Shown: positions 33,722 through 42,480, numbered from the stretch's first letter. The stretch: 64,000 nt of DNA from Primorskyibacter aestuariivivens (GCF_028023675.1 NZ_JAQIOZ010000021.1:23685-87684); one strand, 5' to 3'. Made by a program: numbers and translations. The notes: generated by a model from the letters alone, not told the origin.

Positions 33722-35065
33722 TTACAGCCATTGATTGATGTAGACCAGATGCGGCCATGCCGTGATCAGGGCCAACACAAAGATCATCATGAGCGCAAAG
33801 GGAATGGCCCCCATGAACACGTCGCCCAGCGTGATGCGGGGATCGTCGATGCATCCCTTGATCACGAAACAGGCAATGCCCAGCGGTGGCGTCAGCAAGC
33901 CCACCTCGACGGCGATCACGGTCAGGATACCGAACCAGATAGGATCGGCCTGAAAGCCCTGCATCACCGGCAGGAAGAGCGGCACCATGATCAGGATGAT
34001 CGACACGGAGTCGATGATCGTACCCAGCAGCAGGACCACCAGCACATAGATCAGCACCACCAGCAGGAATTGATCCGTCGCGGTGCGCACCAGTCCGCCG
34101 ATCTCCATCGGCACACCGGCCAATGCCAGCGAGCGCGAATACATTGTGGCCGCGATGATCAGGAAACAGATCGAGGCGGTGATATGGCCGGTTTCCAAGA
34201 GCACTTTCCAGAACTCTTTCAGGTTCAGCTTGCGGCGCACCACCGCCAGCACCAGCGCGCAGATCGCGCCCACGGCACCCGCCTCGGTGGGCGTGAAGAT
34301 GCCGCCATAGATGCCGCCCAGCACGATCAGGACGAGGCCCAGGAGCGGCAGGAACTTGATCAGGATCTGCGACAGGCTGTGAGTGTCGCGCGGGTCGCTG
34401 TTGGCGATCGTCTCGGGGTCGGAGAACCGGCCCGTGGTGTCATAGACAAATCCCGGCATGAAATAAGCCATGCCGATGATGCCGATGCAGTAGACGCTGG
34501 ACAGGATAATGCCCGGGCCGATCCCGGCAAAGAACATCATGCCGATGGATTGCTCGGTCAGGATGGCATAGACGATCAGCAGGATGCTGGGCGGGATCAG
34601 CATGCCCAGCACCGAAGAGCCCGCCACCGTACCCACGGCAAAGCGCGGGGAGTAGCCCAGCCGCAGCATTTCCGGCACCGCCACCCGTGTGAACACCGCC
34701 GCCGAGGCGATGGAGACCCCAGTGACCGCGGCGAACACGGCGTTCGATCCGACCGTGGCCAGCCCAAGACCGCCCCGGATGCGGCGCAGGAAATAATCGC
34801 CCACATCATAGGCATCGCGCCCCACATCGGAGGCGCTCATGATCAACCCCATCAGCACGAAAAGCGGGATCACGGCAAAGGTCTGATCCGCGATGCCATC
34901 TGCGGCAGCAAGCGTTAGCAGCTTCATCGCCAGCGTCAGACTGTCTTTCTGCAAGGCCACGGAAAGAAAGGACACGACGCTGAGCGCGATGCCCACATGC
35001 ATCCCGGAATAGATCAGCAGGACAATGATCCCGACGGACAGAAGGCCGATTTCGAGCCCGGTCAT
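33722..35065 (-). CDS. dctM: TRAP transporter large permease (DctM)
   Basis: A 447-residue membrane protein with about 12 hydrophobic segments, the usual size and profile of DctM, which forms the ion-coupled translocation path. Characteristic segments are FAVIPLFVLMGLIMSASDVG near residue 63, GTVAGSSVLGMLIPPSILLI near 145, and LLGTIIDSVSIILIMVPLFL near 347. GGAGAA precedes the ATG. It follows dctQ after 35 bases. Together with DctP and DctQ it imports an organic acid or similar anionic solute with a sodium or proton gradient. Confidence 0.93.
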   Translation of the reverse strand: MTGLEIGLLSVGIIVLLIYSGMHVGIALSVVSFLSVALQKDSLTLAMKLLTLAAADGIADQTFAVIPLFVLMGLIMSASDVGRDAYDVGDYFLRRIRGGLGLATVGSNAVFAAVTGVSIASAAVFTRVAVPEMLRLGYSPRFAVGTVAGSSVLGMLIPPSILLIVYAILTEQSIGMMFFAGIGPGIILSSVYCIGIIGMAYFMPGFVYDTTGRFSDPETIANSDPRDTHSLSQILIKFLPLLGLVLIVLGGIYGGIFTPTEAGAVGAICALVLAVVRRKLNLKEFWKVLLETGHITASICFLIIAATMYSRSLALAGVPMEIGGLVRTATDQFLLVVLIYVLVVLLLGTIIDSVSIILIMVPLFLPVMQGFQADPIWFGILTVIAVEVGLLTPPLGIACFVIKGCIDDPRITLGDVFMGAIPFALMMIFVLALITAWPHLVYINQWL

Positions 35066-35100
35066 TTCATTTCTCCAATGGCGTTCAGAGGGTCAGGCGA

Positions 35101-35658
35101 TCAAGCCGCGCGCAAGGCGCGTGCGTTGCGAAAGGCGAGGACGAGAAACTGCAAAGAAGCGGCAGTGGCCCCGAGGAGCATGATGCCCTCAAGCGGCCAG
35201 GTCGGTGCGGTGAAGATGCCGACATTGCCCTTGTAGTAACCGCGGCTCCAGGCGTCGATCAGCCTTGGAAGCTGACCATAGGCGATGATCGCCAGAATGA
35301 CGGAACCGGCCAGGTTGAAGAGCATGCGAAGCATCTGGTTCACCCGTTCGCCATGGCGGCGCACAAGGAAATTCAGGAAGGTGTCCGACCGGGTCAGCCG
35401 TTTGACGCGGATCGTATGGGCCAGTTGCAGATAGACCACCGCCACGATGCCCATCTCGGTCAGTTCCAGCGTCCCGGCAAGCGGGGAATCGGCCAGCCAG
35501 CGGCCGAAGACGTCGATATTCACGATGATCATCATGCCCAGCACGATCAGCGCGCCGACCGCATCCATCCCCACCACCAGAGGCGTCAGCCCCGGCGTCG
35601 AGGGGCCGTGCGAAGGGGCTGGCGCCCCTCCGCTGTTCATGTCGTCCAACTCGCTCAC
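35101..35658 (-). CDS. dctQ: TRAP transporter small permease (DctQ)
   Basis: About 185 residues with four hydrophobic segments, typical for DctQ. VDVFGRWLADSPLAGTLELT-like sequence (IVNIDVFGRWLADSPLAGTL) near residue 60 and RSDTFLNFLVRRHGERVNQ near 100 match the family. The start is uncertain. I used a GTG at 35658 that overlaps the dctP stop (GTGA); an ATG at 35640 would shorten it by six residues, and a GTG at 35670 would lengthen it by four. It stabilises the DctM subunit and links it to the receptor DctP. Confidence 0.88.
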   Translation of the reverse strand: MSELDDMNSGGAPAPSHGPSTPGLTPLVVGMDAVGALIVLGMMIIVNIDVFGRWLADSPLAGTLELTEMGIVAVVYLQLAHTIRVKRLTRSDTFLNFLVRRHGERVNQMLRMLFNLAGSVILAIIAYGQLPRLIDAWSRGYYKGNVGIFTAPTWPLEGIMLLGATAASLQFLVLAFRNARALRAA

Positions 35659-36755
35659 TGTTCGTCCCACTGACGTGCGACCGGCTGGTTCGCGTCGCGC
35701 ATGGCCTGCATGTATTCGCTCAGGATCTCCTGTGCGGGCACACCATTGGCCTCAAGGCTGGCGACCCATTCCTGTGCAAGGTTGGGCAGGGTCGCGGCCC
35801 ATTCGGAGCGTTCCTGCGGGTCGATCTCGACTACGCTGCCGCCATTGGCGACAAAGGTGTCACGTGCCTGGCTGCCCAGTTCGGCGGCGAAGTTGCCGAT
35901 ATCCACGCCGTATTGCTTGGCGGCGGCGATCATCGCCTCCTGCACTTCTTCGGGGAAGCTGTCCCAGGCCTGTTGGTTGGCGTTGATCACATAGGAGTTC
36001 ACGCCGCCCAAGTTGGCGTTGAAGTAGTTGCCGCAGACCTCATAGAACTTGAGCGACACGACGGCCTCACCCCAGACCAGCATCGCATCAACCACACCGG
36101 TTTCGACCAGCTGGTAGAAATTGCCGAGGCTGCCGGTGACGCCGGTGGCGCCGGCCGGTTCGATCCAGCGCAGGTTCGGCCCCGCGCCCGCGACCTTGAG
36201 CCCGTCAATATCGCTGAGCGAATTGATCGGCTCGGCGGAGCACAGAATGTAGTTGTCGGGAATACCGCTGGCCGAGAGCGTGACCTGGTTCAGGTTGGTC
36301 CAGGTGTCGCGGAACGCGGGGTATTTATCGACAAGCCCGTCCACGACTTCGTGGATCAGCACCAGGTCGGTGGTGGTGAAGGGTGTAACATAGCCGATCT
36401 GATAGACCGGCAGCTTGTCAGCGTGGAACGCGGTGGGGATCACACCCATATCCGCAAGGCCGGTCTCGATCGCCTCAAGCTCGCCCGCGGGTTTGGCCAG
36501 CGTGCCGGAAAAGGCCTCTTGCCAGTTGATCTTGTAATTGCCGGTCTCTGCCAGGCGGGCATCGACATTGGGCATGAAGCTTTCCTTGAGCATCTTCACG
36601 GCGGCCACGGCGGGCGAGAAACCGGAGACGATGCTCACATCGATTTCCTCTTGCGCCATGGCGGGCGATGCAAGGCTCAGTCCCGCCGCAACGAGTGTTG
36701 CAGCCAGACCTTTGAAAGCCCTTGATGATTTTCCGTGTTGAATAGTTTGCGTCAT
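35655..36755 (-). CDS. dctP: TRAP transporter periplasmic binding protein (DctP)
   Basis: A 366-residue receptor. The N-terminus has a signal peptide with a longer n-region (basic residues to about 15, hydrophobic core to 33, cut after SPAMA near residue 34). The mature protein shows the DctP fold pattern: a conserved Trp/Gln/Glu segment INWQEAFSGTLAKPAGELEA near residue 80, DGLKVAGAGPNLRWIEPAGA near 185 with the Arg that binds a substrate carboxylate, and VVDAMLVWGEAVVSLKFYEV near 220. Substrate is probably a carboxylate. A GGGAGGAAA site precedes the ATG at 36755. Confidence 0.92.
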   Translation of the reverse strand: MTQTIQHGKSSRAFKGLAATLVAAGLSLASPAMAQEEIDVSIVSGFSPAVAAVKMLKESFMPNVDARLAETGNYKINWQEAFSGTLAKPAGELEAIETGLADMGVIPTAFHADKLPVYQIGYVTPFTTTDLVLIHEVVDGLVDKYPAFRDTWTNLNQVTLSASGIPDNYILCSAEPINSLSDIDGLKVAGAGPNLRWIEPAGATGVTGSLGNFYQLVETGVVDAMLVWGEAVVSLKFYEVCGNYFNANLGGVNSYVINANQQAWDSFPEEVQEAMIAAAKQYGVDIGNFAAELGSQARDTFVANGGSVVEIDPQERSEWAATLPNLAQEWVASLEANGVPAQEILSEYMQAMRDANQPVARQWDEQ

Positions 36756-36800
36756 ACTTTCCTCCCTAGGTGAAAACGCGATGTTCCGGTGACTGCCCTG

Positions 36801-37289
36801 TCAGGGCCTTGGCGCCTCGGCGCCGTTCACCGTCAGATGGTGGGTAATCTCGTTGGCCTGGCTCAGCGTTTGCTCGACGAAACAGCCCCGTCGTGCTGCG
36901 CCAACCAGTTCGCTGACCCGCGCCGGGTCCGCGCCGGACGTCACATCGACGTCGATCTCAAATCCCACCGGCTTGCCCTGATAGGGGCCAACGGGGTCTG
37001 GGTGCGCCTCCCAACGCGCGCGGCAGGTGACCTTGACGTCCTCGACATCGACCTTCAGCCGTTTGGCAAAGACCCGGATTTGCGTCATCAGGCAGCCGAC
37101 CAATCCGGTCAGGAAGAACTCCAGCGGAGTGGGTGCTGTATCCTCGCCGCCTTGGAACTTGCCCTCATCCGTAGCCAACATGCGCTGGACCTGAAAAGGT
37201 TCGTGTGCAGTCAGGCTCACCTCGTTCCGCAGCTTGCCGACGCAAACGCCTTCGGCCGAAAAATGAACATTGAAAAGGGCGTCAGTCAC
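36801..37289 (-). CDS. OsmC family protein
   Basis: A 162-residue OsmC-fold protein. OsmC and Ohr proteins are cysteine-based peroxidases, with one cysteine on a central helix (here LTGLVGCLMTQIRV near residue 66) and a second further on (ARRGCFVEQTLSQ near residue 137), both conserved. The start is a GTG at 37289 with GGGGAG upstream. It lies 45 bases before dctP and is the first gene of the apparent OsmC-TRAP-LacI operon. The role with a TRAP transporter is unclear: it might detoxify a peroxide or reactive electrophile formed during catabolism, or modify the imported compound. Confidence 0.85.
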   Translation of the reverse strand: MTDALFNVHFSAEGVCVGKLRNEVSLTAHEPFQVQRMLATDEGKFQGGEDTAPTPLEFFLTGLVGCLMTQIRVFAKRLKVDVEDVKVTCRARWEAHPDPVGPYQGKPVGFEIDVDVTSGADPARVSELVGAARRGCFVEQTLSQANEITHHLTVNGAEAPRP

Positions 37290-37785
37290 AGGCGTCTCCC
37301 CGTCGCTTCATAACTTGCACAAACGTTTGCGCAAAGCTGCAAAGATTGAAAGAGCAAAGTTATCCAACTTGGACATCGGCCGCGCCGCCCGTGCGTCAAA
37401 GCGGCCACGCATCTATCCAATCCGCTGATTTGGTTTGATTAAGTCCTTTGGACTCAATGCGCGGCCAACGCGCGGTCACTGTTCGGTCCGGATGCCTGAT
37501 AAGCTTATGGTATTTCCTTTATTTGGCAGTTCTCCCATTGATTGAATTTGATGCCATTTCCCTCACAAATGTTCGACAATTCGGAAAACCCGGATATAGT
37601 GAGCTACGCGTGATCGATCCGCATATTGCCTGATACAGCATTACTGTGAACAGGAACGACCAAGATAACTGGGAATGAATCGATCGTCGAAATGAGCAGC
37701 CGGCATAATCTCTGGCCGGTCAACACATCCCGGGTGGGTTTTCCGGGGAGACGGCTTTGCGCTATATAAGATGGGGGACATTGAA
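37290..37785. other. Divergent intergenic region between OsmC operon and RTX gene
   Basis: The 496 bases hold no convincing gene; a 61-codon frame at 37448-37633 lacks a ribosome-binding site and family resemblance. The left end contains the LacI-type operator. Further right are TATCCAACTTGGACAT (37361-37376) and the short palindrome AGTCC-TTT-GGACT (37442-37454). The stretch is more AT-rich than its surroundings from about 37490 onward, and the RTX gene has GGGGGA eight bases before its ATG at 37786. Confidence 0.45.
37315..37334. promoter_or_regulatory. LacI-family operator upstream of OsmC-DctPQM-LacI operon
   Basis: TTGCACAAAC and GTTTGCGCAA form a 20-base palindrome with a single mismatched pair and the central CG typical of LacI/PurR operators (PurR: ACGCAAACGTTTGCGT). 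It ends 26 bases upstream of the OsmC GTG, a position that would block the promoter. The LacI regulator encoded at the end of the same operon is the natural candidate to bind it. Confidence 0.7.
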
Positions 37786-40371
37786 ATGGCTGTGATCAAT
37801 CATAATATTCTTTTGGACGGTGTGACCGACTTTACTGATCTGCACGGAAATATCGTTAGCTGGGGCGGGGGCAACTATCTCCTGGGCGGGAGCATAGATG
37901 AACCGAACCCGGGGGACACCACTACAGTGAATGTCACGATGAGCGGTTCCAATTGGGGAATCGAGGTGATCCAGTTCGGATCGGATGTGGATTTCACAAA
38001 TTTTGCAGATGCGAACGGGGACCTCGGTCGAGAAATCACGTCCTTGGTGTTGGGTCAGAACTCTGATGTCGATCTAATTTCCACCCGGATCGCGCATATC
38101 TCGACGGCCTCGAACTCGGGGACGCATGATGTGTCCCTTGGCTCACAAGACACCAGAACCGTAGACCTTCGGGGCAGCACGAACATCCTGACGACCGATA
38201 CGGGATGGGTCCGGGATATTCGCACCCGCGGTGATGACACGGTCAATATCGGGTCCGGTGGTGCACGGTCTATCGATGTTGGCGACGGGAACAATGTCAT
38301 CAATGTGGACGGCGGATATGTCGATCTTTTGACGAGTAGGGGAACCGCCGGTCAAAATAACGTTACGCTGATGAACAGCGCGGGCATTCGTACCTTGTCG
38401 CTGCACCAATCGACCAATACGATCACTCTCCACGACGACAGCCGGATCAATTATTTCCAGACGAGTGAAAGCACCAATACCGTGACCACGGATGCAAGGT
38501 GGTTCGGTTTCTATGATTCATGGAACGCCGACAACACGGTCAATATCGGCAGCGGCGGTGCGGGCACGCTGCATTTCTTCTCCGATCAGGCGCAGACGCA
38601 AACCATCACTGCGTCCGGGCATATTGAGAACATTCAGGTTGGCAATCTGAACACGGTCAACCTGACGCTTGGTGCAAATGGTGCCGGTTCGGTGCGTTTG
38701 GGAAATGCTCATGACACTGTGACCACGGGTGGCGGTGGGGTCGCCCTGATCGAAACGCGTGGCGGCAATGATACCGTGACCATCGGTTCGGGCGGTGCGG
38801 GTGCCGTATGGCTTGGGCATGGCAACGATGCGCTGACGGTCGCAGGCGGTTCGTATGTCAATTTTGTTCAGGGCTTCAGCGGCCAGAACAATGTCGATAT
38901 TCTTGACACGTCCGAGATCGGCGAACTGCGGGTGAATGATTCAGTCAATATCATCAACCTGTTTGCCGACAGCCGGTTGCAGTATTTCAAGACGAATGAC
39001 AGCACCAATACGCTGACCACGAATAACGGCTTTCTGGAATCGCTGCATTCCTGGAATTCCGACAATACGATCACCATCGGAGCAGGTGGTGCCGGCCAGA
39101 TGAGCTTTGCTTCGGACACCGCGCGGACCCAGACGATCAATGCTATCGGCCACATCAATTCGGTATTTGTGTTTGATAACCAGGCGACCAATCTGACCTA
39201 TGGCGCAAATGGTGGCGGGGTCGCCCGGTTGGGTGAGCTTGCCGATACGGTGACCACCGGCGCGGGCTTTATCGACGCCATCATCACGCGCGGCGGCAAT
39301 GATACCGTCACCATCGGCTCTGGCGGCGCGAATGCCCTTCTGACGGGTGATGGTGAGGACACCATCACCACCGGTTCAGGTTTCGTCGATCTGATCGCGG
39401 GCGGCAACGACAATGACACCATCAACGTCGGAACCGGCGGGGCGATCAACGTGCGCGGCGGCAATGGCAATGACAATGTCAATGTGTCGGAGTTGAGCGG
39501 CGGCGGCATGACCATGTATGGCGGCTCTGGCATCGACAGCCTGGGTTTCGGCGCCTTCAATTCCGGGGTGACCTTTTCTCTGAACACATCCGACTGGCAG
39601 ATGCCGATCGGGACGTTCGGCATGTTGCAGCACAGCTTCGAGAATCTCTCGGGCACGCGTTTCGCTGATGATCTGACCGGCAGCGATGAGGACAACGTGA
39701 TCAACGGGCTGGGCGGTTTTGACACGATTGTCGGGCTTGATGGCGATGACGAGTTGAATGGTGGCAATGGCTGGGACCAAATCTTCGGCGGCAACGGTAA
39801 TGACACGCTGAATGGCGACGCCGGTCTTGATACCCTGATTGGCGGTGCAGGTGAGGATCTCATCAACGGTGGCATCGGGGCAGACAGCCTTGTCGGCGGT
39901 GCCAATAACGACACTCTTAACGGCGAAAGTGGCTTTGACACTATTGTCGGCGGTGACGGGGCCGATGTGATGAACGGCGGCAATGGCTATGACCTTATGA
40001 ATGGCGGCGGCGGGAATGACACGATCATCGGCGGCGCTGGTCACGACACTTTGCTGGGCGCGGCGGGCGATGACCGGATCGAGGGTGGCTTTGGCGCTGA
40101 AATCATCAATGGCGGCACTGGAAACGACACGCTGAATGGCGGCGTCGGGCCGGATACTTTTATCTTTGGCGCGAATTCCGGGACCGACAATATCGAGGAT
40201 TTCCAGGATGGTATGGATATCCTGCGGATTGCCGACCATAGCGGCGGTTTTGCGGGCCTGACCATCAATGATGTTGGTGGCGACCTGGAAATCGTACATG
40301 ACGGCGGCACGATCATCCTTGATGGGTTGGCCGGAACAGTTCTGACCAGCGCAGATTTCGATTTCGTCTGA
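37786..40371 (+). CDS. RTX-type calcium-binding secreted protein with tandem modules
   Basis: An 861-residue acidic, glycine- and asparagine-rich protein without a signal peptide. Residues about 140-500 hold tandem modules of about 177 residues built from strands such as NDTVTIGSGGAG and TVTTGAGFIDAI. Residues about 640-790 hold RTX nonapeptides (GGNGNDTLN, GGAGHDTLL and similar, consensus GGxGxDxLx) that bind calcium and fold into a beta roll outside the cell. The C-terminal 60 residues (FQDGMDILRIADHSGGFAGL to ADFDFV) look like a type I secretion signal. No type I exporter genes are in the window. Function, adhesion or surface layer for example, is unknown. I chose the ATG at 37786 with GGGGGA upstream over one 15 bases earlier. 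Confidence 0.82.
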   Translation: MAVINHNILLDGVTDFTDLHGNIVSWGGGNYLLGGSIDEPNPGDTTTVNVTMSGSNWGIEVIQFGSDVDFTNFADANGDLGREITSLVLGQNSDVDLISTRIAHISTASNSGTHDVSLGSQDTRTVDLRGSTNILTTDTGWVRDIRTRGDDTVNIGSGGARSIDVGDGNNVINVDGGYVDLLTSRGTAGQNNVTLMNSAGIRTLSLHQSTNTITLHDDSRINYFQTSESTNTVTTDARWFGFYDSWNADNTVNIGSGGAGTLHFFSDQAQTQTITASGHIENIQVGNLNTVNLTLGANGAGSVRLGNAHDTVTTGGGGVALIETRGGNDTVTIGSGGAGAVWLGHGNDALTVAGGSYVNFVQGFSGQNNVDILDTSEIGELRVNDSVNIINLFADSRLQYFKTNDSTNTLTTNNGFLESLHSWNSDNTITIGAGGAGQMSFASDTARTQTINAIGHINSVFVFDNQATNLTYGANGGGVARLGELADTVTTGAGFIDAIITRGGNDTVTIGSGGANALLTGDGEDTITTGSGFVDLIAGGNDNDTINVGTGGAINVRGGNGNDNVNVSELSGGGMTMYGGSGIDSLGFGAFNSGVTFSLNTSDWQMPIGTFGMLQHSFENLSGTRFADDLTGSDEDNVINGLGGFDTIVGLDGDDELNGGNGWDQIFGGNGNDTLNGDAGLDTLIGGAGEDLINGGIGADSLVGGANNDTLNGESGFDTIVGGDGADVMNGGNGYDLMNGGGGNDTIIGGAGHDTLLGAAGDDRIEGGFGAEIINGGTGNDTLNGGVGPDTFIFGANSGTDNIEDFQDGMDILRIADHSGGFAGLTINDVGGDLEIVHDGGTIILDGLAGTVLTSADFDFV
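38230..39420 (+). repeat. Tandem modules of about 531 bp in the RTX gene
   Basis: The coding sequence for RGDDTVNIGSGGA at 38230, RGGNDTVTIGSGGAG at about 38761 and RGGNDTVTIGSGGAN at about 39292 recurs at an exact 531-base (177-residue) spacing. Intervening landmarks repeat as well: GQNNV (twice), STNT-TT before a Trp-Asn pair (SWNADNT and SWNSDNT), and LTLGANGAG versus LTYGANGGG. Two modules are full and a third is cut off by the RTX region. Confidence 0.7.
39700..40150 (+). repeat. RTX calcium-binding nonapeptide repeats
   Basis: About 15 consecutive or near-consecutive copies of a 27-base unit encode GGxGxDxLx-type nonapeptides, for example GGNGNDTLN, GGAGEDLIN and GGAGHDTLL. This is the calcium-binding beta-roll block of RTX proteins. 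Confidence 0.85.
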
Positions 40372-40378
40372 GCTTTCT

Positions 40379-40407
40379 GCGCCCGGGTCATCCTGGGCGC
40401 GTCTTTT
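40379..40407 (+). terminator. Intrinsic terminator after the RTX gene
   Basis: GCGCCCGGG (40379-40387) and CCTGGGCGC (40392-40400) form a nine-base stem with one G-T pair and loop TCAT, followed by GTCTTTT. It starts eight bases after the RTX stop codon. Confidence 0.8.
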
Positions 40408-40613
40408 GCTGGCTGGGGCAGGGGGAAGAGGTGGGATGACGCGCTTCCGTCTGGCCTTGACGTCGCAAGGCAAGTTGGCGAGTGCTGAAAAACTTGCGTG
40501 TCTGCCTAATTTTTGGTCATCCCGGCGCGGGACTCAACAGGCGCTGCGCGTGTCTGCCGTTATCTATCCGTAAATTCTTGCGGCGCGCATATTAAATCGC
40601 CATCCAACCGTCG

Positions 40614-41198
40614 ATGAGCGCAAAACTTACAATCGTTATTGTCGAAGAGGATCGGGATCGCGCCATCGCGATTGTCGATGCTCTGAAGGACAGCGTTGAG
40701 TGCGATGTCTTTGTGATCTCCGAGGCCAGTGGCCTTGGACGCAAGATCGCGACGCACGCGCCCGATATCGTGTTGATCGATATCGACAACCCAACGCGCG
40801 ACATGCTCGAAGAACTGACGCTCGCGTCGGGACCGTTGGAGCGGCCGGTGGCGATGTTCGTCTCGGGCGCGGCAGGCGGGTTGGCGCAGGCCGCGATCGA
40901 GGCGGGCGTATCGGCCTATGTGGTGGACGGCCTGTCGCCCGCGCGGATCAAACCGGTGATGGACACCGCCATCGCGCGGTTTCGCATGGTGCGCCAGATG
41001 CGAAGCGAACTCGCCGAAACCCGGCGTGCGCTGGAAGAACGCAAGGTGATTGACCGTGCCAAGGGGCTGTTGATGAAGGCCAAGGGCATTGATGAGGATG
41101 CCGCCTATGCGCTGCTGCGCAAGACGGCGATGAATCAGGGCCGCCGCGTGGCGGATGTGGCCGAGGCGCTGGTCACCGCATCGGGGTTGTTGGGATGA
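40614..41198 (+). CDS. nasT: NasT-type ANTAR response regulator (transcription antiterminator)
   Basis: A 194-residue protein with an N-terminal receiver-like domain (LTIVIVEEDRDRAIAIVDAL, IVLIDIDNPTRDML) and a C-terminal ANTAR RNA-binding domain (residues 130-185, ALEERKVIDRAKGLLMKAKG then EDAAYALLRKTAMNQGRRV). NasT binds two-hairpin leader RNAs and prevents termination upstream of nitrate assimilation genes, and is held inactive by NasS when nitrate is absent. The gene overlaps nasS (ATGA), and a fitting leader lies directly in front of nrtA downstream. No strong ribosome-binding site is seen before the ATG at 40614. Confidence 0.92.
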   Translation: MSAKLTIVIVEEDRDRAIAIVDALKDSVECDVFVISEASGLGRKIATHAPDIVLIDIDNPTRDMLEELTLASGPLERPVAMFVSGAAGGLAQAAIEAGVSAYVVDGLSPARIKPVMDTAIARFRMVRQMRSELAETRRALEERKVIDRAKGLLMKAKGIDEDAAYALLRKTAMNQGRRVADVAEALVTASGLLG

Positions 41199-42370
41199 AG
41201 ACCGTAACCATCCCCGTGGCTTTCATGCCCCTTGTGGACGCCGCACCGCTGATCGTCGCACAGGAAATGGGCTTTGCCGAAACCGAAGGTATTTCGTTCG
41301 ACCTGATTGCCGCGCCGTCCTGGTCGTCGGTGCGCGATATGTTGGCCTTTGGCCGGGTGGATGCGGCGCATCTGCTTTCGCCGGTGCCGGTGGCCATGGC
41401 TTTGGGCCTTGGCGGGGTGTCCACGCCGATCTCGGCGGTGTCGGTCCTGTCGGCCAACGGCAATGTGCTGGGGGTCGGGCGTGCTCTGCAAGAGCGTCTG
41501 CAGGCCAATGGGTACGGATTTGATTTCGCCGATCCCGAAGCTGCGGCCACGGCGCTGGCCGCGGTTCAGGACAGGCCGATCACCTTTGGCGTGCCGTTTC
41601 CGTTTTCAATGCATGTGGAGTTGCTGCGCTATTGGTGCGCCGGAACCGACCTTGCCAAGACCGGCATCGAGATCCGCACCGTACCGCCGCCGCTTATGGC
41701 CAACGCGCTCGCTGCGGGCGATGTGGACGCGTTCTGCGTGGGCGAGCCCTGGGGCTCGGTGGCGGTGGATCAGGGCGCTGGCGCGCTCATCCTTCCGGGC
41801 AACGCAATCTGGGGCTTTGCGCCGGAAAAGGTCTTGGCCGTCCGCACCGATTGGGCCGAGACGGAACCGGACCTCCTTGGCCGGTTGATGCGCGCGGTGT
41901 GGCGCGCCGGGCGATGGCTTGGCCAACCGGAAAGCCGCAGCGCGGCAAGCATTATCCTGTCGCGCCCGGATTATCTGGACGTGCCGTCCGAGGTGATCGA
42001 CAGGGCGCTATCCGGACATTTGACCGTGACCAGCAGCGGCGACCAACGCCGCGTCGATCATTTCGTCGAGTTCCACGCTGGCGCCGCCAGCTTCCCATGG
42101 CGCAGCCAGGCCAAGTGGATCGCCCACCAGCTTTGCCAAAGCCACGACACTGATGGCTGCGCCTCGCTGGACGGGCCCGCCGCAGTTTTTCGCAGTGACC
42201 TTCACCGGCGCCACCTGGACGCGACCGGGGCCGATTTGCCCGGCGCGTCCGAAAAACTCGAAGGCGCGATTCGTCATGCCACGGCTGTTGCCTCAATGAA
42301 GGGCGGGATCAGCCTGTTGCCCGACGCGTTCTTTGATGGCCGTATTTTTGACCCATCCGACATTGAGTGA
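41195..42370 (+). CDS. nasS: NasS nitrate sensor (cytoplasmic NrtA-like protein)
   Basis: A 391-residue protein of the NrtA/CmpA nitrate-binding family but without a signal peptide: it starts directly with the first strand (TVTIPVAFMPLVDAAPLIVA). LLSPVPVAMALGLGG near residue 62, ITFGVPFPFSMHVELLRYW near 128 and VDAFCVGEPWGSVAVDQGAG near 176 are the ligand-site regions shared with NrtA. This is the mark of NasS, which binds nitrate or nitrite in the cytoplasm and releases NasT. Overlap with nasT implies balanced synthesis of the pair. Its C-terminal part (residues 290-391) matches NrtA less closely. Confidence 0.9.
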   Translation: MKTVTIPVAFMPLVDAAPLIVAQEMGFAETEGISFDLIAAPSWSSVRDMLAFGRVDAAHLLSPVPVAMALGLGGVSTPISAVSVLSANGNVLGVGRALQERLQANGYGFDFADPEAAATALAAVQDRPITFGVPFPFSMHVELLRYWCAGTDLAKTGIEIRTVPPPLMANALAAGDVDAFCVGEPWGSVAVDQGAGALILPGNAIWGFAPEKVLAVRTDWAETEPDLLGRLMRAVWRAGRWLGQPESRSAASIILSRPDYLDVPSEVIDRALSGHLTVTSSGDQRRVDHFVEFHAGAASFPWRSQAKWIAHQLCQSHDTDGCASLDGPAAVFRSDLHRRHLDATGADLPGASEKLEGAIRHATAVASMKGGISLLPDAFFDGRIFDPSDIE

Positions 42371-42480
42371 TGCATTTTTGGGCAATGCCCTGCGTTTCAC
42401 AGGTCAAAATGGCGCAGGTCAGCCGTATTTTCCGATTTTTCCCTAGGCCAGAATGCTGCGCTGCCGCATGACTTCCCCAT

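Noticed and set aside
32999..34918. 639-codon frame opposite the lacI and dctM genes
   Set aside because: It runs across two well-supported genes and their gap with an antisense-type composition and no recognisable domain.
37448..37633. Possible 61-residue protein between osmC and the RTX gene
   Set aside because: The start is TTG or an ATG without a ribosome-binding site, composition is not coding-like, and the region contains regulatory symmetry instead.
39700..40150. Regular repeats that could look like a CRISPR array
   Set aside because: The units are 27-base, in frame, and encode RTX nonapeptides without unique spacers.
42371..42480. Sigma54 promoter in the nas leader
   Set aside because: The best candidate around TGGCGCAGGTCAGCC lacks the TTGC element and correct spacing.
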